Assembly (NCBI GenBank): GCA_035690885.1
Contig: DASSKC010000060.1
Location: 25,461-89,460 of the forward strand
Direction: 5' to 3'
DNA: 64,000 bases
DNA from: Oleiagrimonas sp035690885
Lineage (GTDB): Bacteria; Pseudomonadota; Gammaproteobacteria; Xanthomonadales; Rhodanobacteraceae
Part shown: piece after piece, positions 1-8,189 of the stretch
How the letters are laid out: each line of letters begins with the position of its first letter
Position numbering within the stretch: the stretch's first letter is position 1
The notes under the pieces: generated by a model
What the model saw: the letters and a program-made list of their open reading frames with translations, nothing else
Databases searched by the model: none
What the model was told of the DNA's origin: nothing
Made by a program: the position numbers and the translations under genes

Positions 1-1460
1 AGACGATCGCAGACCTCCAGTCGCGGGTGACCGCGCTGGAGCAGATCGCGGACAAGAACAAGCGCCTGATCGCGCTCAAGAACGACGAGATCGCCGCGCT
101 TCAGCAAAAACTGGCCGATGCGCGCCAGGCCGCCGGCTTGCCGGCATTGCCGGCATCGGCGCTGGCGCCGGCTGCGAGCACGGCGGCGGTGGCAACCGCG
201 GGTGCCGCCCCGTCGGTTGCGAACGCGGCCAGTGCCGCCGTGGCGCCGCTGGCAATGGAGGCATCGACCAACCCCGCGACGGCGACAACGTCGGTCGCGC
301 ACGCCGGCAATGCCGCAGCACCGGCCAATGACGCGGCTGCCGGTTCGCCGTCGGCCGGCAATGAGGCCGCGACATCCACGCCTGCGGCCGGCAGTCAGTC
401 GGCACCGGCCTCCGCGCCGTGGTACACCACATTGTGGGCGCGCGTGGTGCTGGGCATCATCATTGTCCTGTTGATCATCTGGATGCTGCTGCGGCGCCGC
501 AAACCGGCGGCGAAGCCCGCGCGGAAATCGCTGGCCGACGATTTCGGTGACTCGCCGCTGGGTGCGTCGGCCGCTGCCGACGAAGCGGTGGATCACGATG
601 ACGAATACGTTGTCGATCGCGACGACGATCGCGACGAGGTGCCGGAGCCGTTTGTCGACGATGATGGCGAGGACGAGTTGCTGGCACAGCTGGCCGAGCA
701 CCCCGACAACATCGGTCTGCATCTTGAACTGGCCAGTCTGTATTACTCCCGACGCGATGCCGGCCGTTTCGAGGGTGCCGCCGAAGCCATGCACGCTTAC
801 GTGGACGACGAAAGCCAGCCCGAGTGGCAGGATGTCGTGACCATGGGGCGCGAGCTGGTGCCGGACCATCCATTGTTCCTGGCCGATGCTCCGTCCGCGG
901 ACGAGCCTTTCGGACATGAGGATGCCGTTTCATTCGGCGAGTCCGACCATTTTTCCGACGAGGACGCGCATGCGCGCGCCACCGATGCCTCGGCTTCCGA
1001 TGCAACGAATACGTCAACGGATGCGCTGTCGGGCGCGGATGACGACGATGATCATCACTTCGACTTCGATCTTGCGCCCGAGCCGACCGCGGCGTCGGAG
1101 GATGCATCCGAAGCGCCCGCGACCGGCCTGCCGGACGAGTCCGAGTTCGACGCCTTGCCGCCGCTGCCGGTCGACGATGAAGACGATGATGTGACGACGC
1201 TGCCGCCGGTTGCTCCGGAGCCGCCGCTTTCCGCCGAGCCAGGTACGCACACGCCGCTTGTCGGGGACGATTCCGGCATCGACCTGAGCGACGACGACGG
1301 CTTCTCCGATGATCCGGTGGACACCAAGCTCGATCTGGCACGCGCCTACATGGAGATGGGTGACCGGGAAGGTGCCCGCGCGATGTTGACCGAAGCCTTG
1401 CACGAAGGCAGTCAGCCGCAGAAGGACACGGCGCAAAAACTGCTCGACGAACTGGATTGA
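1..1460 (+). CDS. fimV: FimV-type peptidoglycan-binding/polar protein, C-terminal part (5' end outside window)
   Basis: The reading frame is open from the first bases of the window, so the start lies upstream and only the C-terminal half is present. Visible parts, in order: a short coiled-coil stretch rich in Glu, Lys and Ala, a long Ala/Pro-rich linker, one membrane helix (residues around WARVVLGIIIVLLIIWMLL) followed by basic residues, a very acidic cytoplasmic region, and a final TPR-like segment (DTKLDLARAYMEMGD...). This architecture is the known layout of FimV/TspA proteins, inner-membrane hubs for type IV pili, twitching and polar cyclic-di-GMP signalling. FimV next to truA, trpF and trpB is the usual arrangement in Xanthomonadales and pseudomonads. 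The identity is firm from architecture; the N-terminal LysM part cannot be seen. Confidence 0.9.
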   Translation, partial: TIADLQSRVTALEQIADKNKRLIALKNDEIAALQQKLADARQAAGLPALPASALAPAASTAAVATAGAAPSVANAASAAVAPLAMEASTNPATATTSVAHAGNAAAPANDAAAGSPSAGNEAATSTPAAGSQSAPASAPWYTTLWARVVLGIIIVLLIIWMLLRRRKPAAKPARKSLADDFGDSPLGASAAADEAVDHDDEYVVDRDDDRDEVPEPFVDDDGEDELLAQLAEHPDNIGLHLELASLYYSRRDAGRFEGAAEAMHAYVDDESQPEWQDVVTMGRELVPDHPLFLADAPSADEPFGHEDAVSFGESDHFSDEDAHARATDASASDATNTSTDALSGADDDDDHHFDFDLAPEPTAASEDASEAPATGLPDESEFDALPPLPVDDEDDDVTTLPPVAPEPPLSAEPGTHTPLVGDDSGIDLSDDDGFSDDPVDTKLDLARAYMEMGDREGARAMLTEALHEGSQPQKDTAQKLLDELD

Positions 1461-1473
1461 TCCCGCTCCATCC

Positions 1474-1506
1474 GACGCGCCTCCGGCTCGCTGCCGGGGG
1501 CGCGTC
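1474..1506. terminator. GC-rich hairpin after fimV
   Basis: An 8-bp stem (GACGCGCC / GGCGCGTC) encloses a second short CCGGC/GCCGG stem just after the fimV stop codon. There is no T-run behind it, so it may be an attenuating or RNA-stabilising hairpin rather than an efficient intrinsic terminator. Confidence 0.35.
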
Positions 1507-1567
1507 GTCGCATCGGGTGTAGGCTTGTGCCCACCTGTTTCCGACGCTTCCATCGACTGATCCGCAC

Positions 1568-2335
1568 ATGCGCCTTGCCCTGGGCATCGAATACGACGGC
1601 ACCGATTTTCTTGGCTGGCAACGCCTGAGCCACGGCCCCAGCGTGCAGGCGGCGCTGGAGAAGGCCTTGTCGTTCGTGGCCGATGAAGCGGTCGACGTGA
1701 CTTGCGCCGGGCGTACCGATTCGGGCGTGCATGCGCACTGCCAGGTGGTGCATTTCGATACCGATGTCGTGCGTCCCATGCGCGGTTGGGTGCTCGGCAG
1801 CTGCTCCAATCTGCCGCGCGAAGTGGCGGTATTGTGGGCGCAACCGGTGGCCGATGATTTCCACGCACGCTTCGACGCCCGCGCGCGACGCTATCGCTAC
1901 ACCATTCTGAACCGCCCGGTGCGTGCCGCACTGGATGCACGTTTCGTGACCTGGGAACGCCTGCCGCTGGATGCCGACGTCATGCATGCAGCGGCCCAGG
2001 CGTTGGTCGGCGAGCACGACTTCACGTCGTTTCGCGCCATTGCCTGTCAGGCCCGGCATGCGCGCCGCAATGTGCACGACATCCGTGTCTGGCGCGAGGG
2101 CGCCCAGGTGTTCGTCGAAGTCCAGGCCAATGCCTTCCTGCACCACATGGTGCGCAACATCGTCGGCTCCTTGCTCCCGATCGGGCGTGGCGAGAAACCG
2201 TGCGACTGGATGGCCGAACTGCTGGCCGGACGCAACCGCGACGTGGCCGGTCCCACCGCGCCGTCCTCGGGGCTGACCTTCGTCGGACCGCGCTATCCGC
2301 GTCCCTGTGGCCTGCCCGAGAGCGTCACGTTGTGA
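1568..2335 (+). CDS. truA: tRNA pseudouridine(38-40) synthase TruA
   Basis: TruA isomerises uridines 38-40 in the anticodon arm of tRNAs. The 255-residue length is normal for the family. The N-terminus (RLALGIEYDGTDFLGWQ) and the catalytic motif AGRTDSGVHA are intact, with the essential aspartate at residue 51. The C-terminal half has the expected HHMVRNIVG segment. The gene sits between fimV and trpF, and trpF begins 46 bp after its stop, so the two may be co-transcribed. A truA-trpF-trpB-trpA-accD order is common in gammaproteobacteria. Confidence 0.97.
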   Translation: MRLALGIEYDGTDFLGWQRLSHGPSVQAALEKALSFVADEAVDVTCAGRTDSGVHAHCQVVHFDTDVVRPMRGWVLGSCSNLPREVAVLWAQPVADDFHARFDARARRYRYTILNRPVRAALDARFVTWERLPLDADVMHAAAQALVGEHDFTSFRAIACQARHARRNVHDIRVWREGAQVFVEVQANAFLHHMVRNIVGSLLPIGRGEKPCDWMAELLAGRNRDVAGPTAPSSGLTFVGPRYPRPCGLPESVTL

Positions 2336-2381
2336 GGGTCCGATATTTCCCATTGTCCGTCGTTTGTGGCATCAAGACCTC

Positions 2382-3017
2382 ATGAACCGAACCCGTGTGA
2401 AATTCTGCGGCATGACCCGTGTCGAGGACGCCGTGTTCGCGGCCCGCCTCGGCGTGGATGCCGTCGGCCTGGTGTTCACCCGGCGCAGCCCGCGCTTTGT
2501 CGAGCCGGCGCAGGCACGCGCGATTGCCGCCGCATTGCCGCCGCTGGTGGACGTGGTGGCCCTGTTCATGGATGACGATGCCGCGTGGGTGCGCGAGGTC
2601 GAGCGGGCGGTGCATCCCCACTGGCTGCAGTTCCACGGCTCGGAGGATGATGCGTTCTGCGCCGGTTTCGATACGCCGCACGTGAAAGCGATCGCCATGG
2701 GTTCGGAGGGTGACGTCGGGACACGTATGGCAGCCCATCCGAGTGCGCGCGCATTCGTGTTCGACGGTCATGCTGCCGGTACCCAAGGCGGGCGCGGGCA
2801 GGGTTTCGACTGGTCGCGCCTGCCGCGTGACGCGGGCCATCCGCTGGTGTTGGCGGGCGGGCTTCACGCCGACAATGTCGCCAGCGCCATCGAACGCGTG
2901 CGGCCCTGGGCCGTGGACGTGTCCAGTGGCATCGAGTCGGCGCCGGGCGTCAAGGAGCCGGCGAAGTCCGCGGCATTCGTCCGTGCCGTACGTGAGGCCG
3001 ACGAGGCGGCGGCGTGA
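2382..3017 (+). CDS. trpF: Phosphoribosylanthranilate isomerase
   Basis: TrpF performs the Amadori rearrangement of N-(5'-phosphoribosyl)anthranilate in tryptophan synthesis. The protein begins RVKFCGMTRVEDA, the family signature with the catalytic Cys in KFCGMT; the later phosphate-binding segments (LAGGLHADNV, DVSSGIE) are present. The frame is open further upstream, but the ATG at 2382 gives the normal TrpF N-terminus and the 211-residue length fits the family. Its TGA overlaps the GTG of the next gene by four bases (GTGA), which suggests translational coupling. Confidence 0.96.
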   Translation: MNRTRVKFCGMTRVEDAVFAARLGVDAVGLVFTRRSPRFVEPAQARAIAAALPPLVDVVALFMDDDAAWVREVERAVHPHWLQFHGSEDDAFCAGFDTPHVKAIAMGSEGDVGTRMAAHPSARAFVFDGHAAGTQGGRGQGFDWSRLPRDAGHPLVLAGGLHADNVASAIERVRPWAVDVSSGIESAPGVKEPAKSAAFVRAVREADEAAA

Positions 3018-4030
3018 CCCCAGGCCCTGGCGCCATGGAGGAGTACGCCGGCGAGATTGCCGAACTTGATCTAGCCGCGTTGCAAGCCCGCGAGCACCCG
3101 CTGGTCATTCGCGGGCTGGTCAGCGACTGGCCGCTGGTGCATGCCGCGCGGCGGTCGGACTCGGATTTCGCCAAGGCATTGGCGGCCATGGACGCGGGCG
3201 GCGATGTGGACACGTTGCGTCTTGCGCCGGAGGCGGGTGGGCATGTCGGCTATACGTCGTCACTCGATGGTTTCAACTATCGGCATTTCCGCGTGCCGTT
3301 GACGCAGGGGCTGCAACGGCTTGCCGCGTACAGCCGGGTCGACGATCCGCCGGGCCTGGCTATCCAGAGCGCAGTGATCGACGAGTGCATCCCCGCGTTT
3401 CGGCGCGATCACGCACTGGACATGCTTGAACCGGCCATCGCGCCGCGGCTGTGGGTCGGCAACCAGGTCACCACACCCACGCATTTCGATTCCCAGCACA
3501 ACATCGCCTGCGTCGTCTGCGGTCGGCGCCGTTTTACGCTGTTTGCGCCCGAGCAGCTTGCGAACCTGTACATCGGTCCACTCGATTACGCCCCGACCGG
3601 TGCCGCCATCAGCATGGCGCGGCTGGAGCAGGTGGACGACCCGCGCTTTCCGCGCTTGCGCCATGCACTGGCTGCCGCGCAGCAAGCCACGCTCGAACCG
3701 GGCGACGCCATCTACATGCCACCGTTGTGGTGGCACAACGTGGCGTCGCTGGAACCGCTCAATGCACTGGTCAATTACTGGTGGCCCAGCTTGAAGGGCG
3801 CAGAACATCACCATGGCGACTCGTTGGCGGCGCTGTTCCACTGCATTCTGGCGTTTCGTCAGCTGCCGGCAGGCGAGCGCGCCCACTGGCAACGGCTGCT
3901 TGAGCACTACGTGTTCGATGACGTGGATCCGGTGGCGCATGTGCCCGAGAACCGCCGAGGCGTCCTCGACGACCCACCGACGCCTGAGCAACTGGCGTGG
4001 TTGCGCGCAGCGGCACGCCGACACCTTTGA
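3014..4030 (+). CDS. Cupin-like (JmjC-type) Fe(II)/2-oxoglutarate oxygenase family protein
   Basis: This 338-residue protein has the layout of the cupin_8/JmjC hydroxylase family: an N-terminal PLVIRGLVSDWP segment, an iron-binding HxD pair (THFDSQHN, His157 and Asp159) and a distal histidine in LWWHNV (His241). Such proteins hydroxylate protein or small-molecule substrates using Fe(II) and 2-oxoglutarate; the substrate cannot be read from the sequence. The GTG at 3014 overlaps the trpF stop codon; an in-frame ATG at 3035 (residue 8) is the alternative start. Coupling to trpF says it is co-expressed but does not prove a role in tryptophan synthesis. Confidence 0.85.
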   Translation: MTPGPGAMEEYAGEIAELDLAALQAREHPLVIRGLVSDWPLVHAARRSDSDFAKALAAMDAGGDVDTLRLAPEAGGHVGYTSSLDGFNYRHFRVPLTQGLQRLAAYSRVDDPPGLAIQSAVIDECIPAFRRDHALDMLEPAIAPRLWVGNQVTTPTHFDSQHNIACVVCGRRRFTLFAPEQLANLYIGPLDYAPTGAAISMARLEQVDDPRFPRLRHALAAAQQATLEPGDAIYMPPLWWHNVASLEPLNALVNYWWPSLKGAEHHHGDSLAALFHCILAFRQLPAGERAHWQRLLEHYVFDDVDPVAHVPENRRGVLDDPPTPEQLAWLRAAARRHL

Positions 4031-4069
4031 CCCGGCCTGCGATATCTGGCTCGGGGTTGATCGGAAAAT

Positions 4070-4960
4070 TCAGGGATGGCTCAATTCCGATTCAAGCCAC
4101 TCGGTCAATGCGGCAAACCGCTCCCCTGCAACCGCCTTGGGCGCACACAAGGCCCAGCGGGCAGGCGTGGCGTGAAATCCCCACGGCGCCACCAGTCGGC
4201 CCGCGGCCAGGTCATCGGTCACCAGGCGTTGCGGGGCGATGGCGACGCCGAGGCCCGCAACGGCGGCTTCCAGCAGGTAATACAGATGCTCGAACGACTG
4301 GCCCAATTGCAGTTGCTCGACAGCCATGTCCTGGACACGTGCCCACGTCGGCCACGCTTGCGGACGCGAAGCGGTATGCAGCAGTGGCTCGTGGCACAGG
4401 GCTGAAAGCGAGCCGCTTTGCAGCGTCGCGTGATGCGCATGGCGCGGGCTGTACACCGGGCCAATGCACTCGTCAGCCAACGTCCGTACTTGCCATGCCG
4501 GCGGCCATGGTGGTTCGGCGATCACCAGCGCCACGTCCACGCCGTGCAGGATCGAGGTGGGCTGCTCCTCCATCGGCACCAGATGCAGTTTGACGCGGGG
4601 CAGGTCGTATTGCAGTCGTTGCATGCGCGGAATCACCCAGCGCGCCAACACGCTGCTGGAGCATCCCAGTACCAGCGGCGCCTGATCCGACTCCTGCCTG
4701 AGCTCGCGGCAGCATTGATGCAGCTCATTGAATGCGCCGGAACAGGCATCACGCAGGCGTCGTCCGGCCGCGGTCAGTGCCAGCCCGCGACCCTGGCGCG
4801 CGAACAGGACGATGCCGAGTTGCGCTTCCAGGGCGCGGATCTGACGGCTCACGGCGCCATGTGTCACGTGCAATTCGGTCCCTGCGCGGCTGACGCTTTC
4901 CAGCCTTGCTGTGGCCTCAAAGGCATGCAGGGCATTGAGTGAGGGAAGATTGCGAACCAT
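4070..4960 (-). CDS. LysR-family transcriptional regulator divergent from trpB (TrpI-like)
   Basis: A 296-residue LysR regulator: an N-terminal winged helix (LNALHAFEATARLESVSRAG, then THGAVSRQIRALE) followed by a periplasmic-binding-protein-like effector domain. The start is the ATG at 4960, because the residues before it in the open frame do not resemble the family. It reads away from trpB with a 122-bp shared promoter region, the same arrangement as TrpI and trpBA in Pseudomonas, where the regulator activates trpBA with indoleglycerol phosphate. By analogy this is a TrpI-type activator; the effector is an inference. Confidence 0.88.
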   Translation of the reverse strand: MVRNLPSLNALHAFEATARLESVSRAGTELHVTHGAVSRQIRALEAQLGIVLFARQGRGLALTAAGRRLRDACSGAFNELHQCCRELRQESDQAPLVLGCSSSVLARWVIPRMQRLQYDLPRVKLHLVPMEEQPTSILHGVDVALVIAEPPWPPAWQVRTLADECIGPVYSPRHAHHATLQSGSLSALCHEPLLHTASRPQAWPTWARVQDMAVEQLQLGQSFEHLYYLLEAAVAGLGVAIAPQRLVTDDLAAGRLVAPWGFHATPARWALCAPKAVAGERFAALTEWLESELSHP

Positions 4961-5082
4961 GAAATATGTGAGTTTTTGTAACGTATTGTGGTCATCATAT
5001 CGCTTTTGCCGACACTGCGACTGCACTACGCTGGACACTACGCCGCAGCTTGCGGTCCATCCCCCGCACATGAACCACTGTC

Positions 5083-6291
5083 ATGCCGAAGATCGATTAC
5101 CACGCCTACCCGGATGCACACGGTCGCTTTGGCGACTACGGCGGCCTGTATGTGGCCGAAACGTTGATGGCGCCGCTGGAAGAGCTGACCGCGGCCTACA
5201 CGCGGTTGCGCAGCGATCCGGATTTTCGCGCCGAACTGGACCGCGATCTCCAGCATTACGTCGGACGCCCCAGTCCGGTTTATTACGCCGAACGCCTGTC
5301 GCGTGAAGTCGGCGGTGCGCGCATCGTGTTCAAGCGCGAAGACCTCAATCACACCGGTGCGCACAAGATCAACAACACCGTCGGCCAGGCGCTGCTGGCC
5401 CGGCACATGGGCAAACCGCGCGTGATCGCCGAGACCGGGGCCGGCCAGCACGGCGTCGCGACCGCGACCGTGTGCGCGCGTCTGGGTCTCAAGTGCACGG
5501 TCTACATGGGCGCGGTCGACATGGAACGCCAGGCCATCAACGTGTATCGCATGAAGCTGCACGGTGCCGAGGTCATCCCCGTCACCAGTGGTTCGAAAAC
5601 GCTCAAGGATGCGCTCAACGAGGCCATGCGCGACTGGGTCACCAATGTGGCCGACACCTTCTACATCATCGGCACCGTGGCCGGCCCGCATCCGTATCCG
5701 ATGATGGTGCGCGACTTCAACGCCGTGGTCGGTCGCGAGGCGCGCGCACAGGTGCGCGACATGTTCGGGCGCCTGCCGGATGTCGTCACCGCCTGCATCG
5801 GCGGTGGCTCCAACGCCATGGGCATTTTCCATGCTTTCCTCAACGACGACGACGTGCGTCTGGTCGGGGCCGAGGCGGCGGGCGAGGGCATCGCCAGTGG
5901 TCATCATGCGGCCTCGCTGTCGGCCGGGCGTCCCGGCGTGCTGCATGGCAATCGCACCTACCTGTTGTGCGACGACGATGGCCAGATCACCGAAACCCAC
6001 TCCATCTCGGCCGGTCTGGATTATCCCGGTGTCGGTCCCGAACATGCCTTCCTCAAAGACACCGGACGCGCCGAGTATGTCGGCATCAGCGACGCCGAGG
6101 CGATGGACGCGTTTCATCGTCTGTCCAGGGTCGAAGGCATCCTGCCGGCGCTGGAATCGAGTCACGCCATCGCCCAGGCGATCAAACTGGCGCGCGGCAT
6201 GCCCAAAGACGGCATCGTGCTGTGCAATCTTTCCGGCCGTGGCGACAAGGACGTGCACACCGTCGCCCAGCGCGAAGGCATCACGTTGTGA
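5083..6291 (+). CDS. trpB: Tryptophan synthase beta chain
   Basis: TrpB condenses indole with serine using pyridoxal phosphate. The 402-residue protein is full length. The PLP lysine is at residue 95 in NHTGAHKINN, and the glycine-rich phosphate loop (CIGGGSNAMG) and the C-terminal SGRGDKD motif are intact. The gene is divergent from a LysR regulator and is followed after about 180 bp by trpA; an inverted repeat element occupies that gap, so it could affect the TrpB:TrpA ratio or transcript stability. Confidence 0.98.
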   Translation: MPKIDYHAYPDAHGRFGDYGGLYVAETLMAPLEELTAAYTRLRSDPDFRAELDRDLQHYVGRPSPVYYAERLSREVGGARIVFKREDLNHTGAHKINNTVGQALLARHMGKPRVIAETGAGQHGVATATVCARLGLKCTVYMGAVDMERQAINVYRMKLHGAEVIPVTSGSKTLKDALNEAMRDWVTNVADTFYIIGTVAGPHPYPMMVRDFNAVVGREARAQVRDMFGRLPDVVTACIGGGSNAMGIFHAFLNDDDVRLVGAEAAGEGIASGHHAASLSAGRPGVLHGNRTYLLCDDDGQITETHSISAGLDYPGVGPEHAFLKDTGRAEYVGISDAEAMDAFHRLSRVEGILPALESSHAIAQAIKLARGMPKDGIVLCNLSGRGDKDVHTVAQREGITL

Positions 6292-6320
6292 TGTACAGAA
6301 CGGGTTGCCCACCACATCCC

Positions 6321-6400
6321 CGTCATTCCGGCGAAGGCCGGAATCCATTTTCGGGCTTGCCGCGAGTACCCAATGGATTCCGGCCTTCGCCGGAATGACG
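6321..6400. repeat. 27-bp perfect inverted repeat between trpB and trpA (REP/BIME-like)
   Basis: Two 27-bp arms, 6321-6347 and 6374-6400, are perfect reverse complements and enclose a 26-bp spacer. The arm core ATTCCGGCGAAGGCCGGAAT is itself palindromic. Elements of this type (CGTCATTCCGGCGAAGGCCGG) are dispersed in many proteobacterial genomes. It can form a very stable mRNA hairpin inside the trp operon. Confidence 0.85.
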
Positions 6401-6427
6401 TAACAACAAATTTGCTGCAAGCAATGG

Positions 6428-6452
6428 TGGATGCGCTGCGCTTGTCCACCCT
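6428..6452. repeat. Short REP-like hairpin (GGTGGA...TCCACC)
   Basis: A small inverted repeat with GGTGGA and TCCACC ends around GCGC-rich bases lies directly upstream of trpA. It matches a short repeat (GGTGGATGCGCTGCGCTT-TCCACC) that I know as widespread in proteobacterial intergenic regions. Whether it is a mobile REP copy here needs genome-wide counting. Confidence 0.5.
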
Positions 6453-6475
6453 ACAACAACGCTCCGGGTCCACCC

Positions 6476-7279
6476 ATGAACCGCATCGACCAACGCTTCG
6501 CCCAACTCAAGACCGCCGGTCGCACCGGCCTGATTCCCTTTGTCACGGCCGGTGATCCATTGCCGGACGCCGCGGTGCCCGTGCTGCACGCACTGGTCGA
6601 AGGTGGCGCCGACATCATCGAACTGGGTCTGCCGTTCTCCGACCCGGCGGCGGATGGCCCGACCATCCAACATGCCGATGAGCGCGCGCTGGCTGCCGGC
6701 GTCACGCTCAAGCGCGTCCTCGGCTGGGTGCGCGAATTTCGTGAAAACGACGCCGATACGCCGATCGTCCTGATGGGTTACCTGAACCCCGTCGAGATTC
6801 ACGGTTACCGGCAATTCGCCGATGATGCCGTTGCCGCTGGCGTCGACGGCGTGTTGCTGGTCGATTGTCCGATCGAGGAAGCGGCCATCGCCGCGCCGTT
6901 GCGCGAGGCCGGATTGCGTCAGATCTGGCTGGCCGCGCCGACCACGAGCAAGGCGCGTCTCGATCAATTGTGCGAGGCGGCCAGAGGCTTCCTGTATTAT
7001 GTGTCCTTTGCGGGGACCACCGGTGCCGCCCGGCTGTCCACGGACGACATCGCCGCGCGGGTGGCTGAGGTACGCGATGCCTCGCGTGCCCCGGTAGCCG
7101 TGGGCTTCGGCGTTCGTGATGCCGGGCAGGCCACGGCCATTGCGGCATTTGCCGATGCCGTGGTCATCGGCAGTGCGCTGGTCGAGCGCCTGGATGGTGC
7201 CGGCGACGCCGGCGAGGCGTCACGGCGTGCCCGCGAGTTTCTTGCCCCGGTGCGTGAGGCGCTGGACCGCAGGGGTTGA
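6476..7279 (+). CDS. trpA: Tryptophan synthase alpha chain
   Basis: TrpA cleaves indole-3-glycerol phosphate to indole and glyceraldehyde 3-phosphate and channels indole to TrpB. The 267-residue product has both catalytic residues at the usual positions, Glu49 (DIIELGLPFSDP) and Asp60, and the phosphate-binding VGFGVRDAGQ and DAVVIGSALV segments. The ATG at 6476 yields the standard start MNRIDQRF; the frame extends upstream only through the repeat element. accD follows after 30 bp. Confidence 0.98.
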   Translation: MNRIDQRFAQLKTAGRTGLIPFVTAGDPLPDAAVPVLHALVEGGADIIELGLPFSDPAADGPTIQHADERALAAGVTLKRVLGWVREFRENDADTPIVLMGYLNPVEIHGYRQFADDAVAAGVDGVLLVDCPIEEAAIAAPLREAGLRQIWLAAPTTSKARLDQLCEAARGFLYYVSFAGTTGAARLSTDDIAARVAEVRDASRAPVAVGFGVRDAGQATAIAAFADAVVIGSALVERLDGAGDAGEASRRAREFLAPVREALDRRG

Positions 7280-7309
7280 TATTTCAGGATCATTTGAGGA
7301 CGCAACCGA

Positions 7310-8179
<870 letters not shown>

Positions 8180-8189
8180 GGCCGTGCAG

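Noticed and set aside
475..1940. Long minus-strand frames opposite fimV and truA
   Set aside because: They overlap well-supported genes, are Arg-rich and carry no motifs; typical high-GC antisense shadows.
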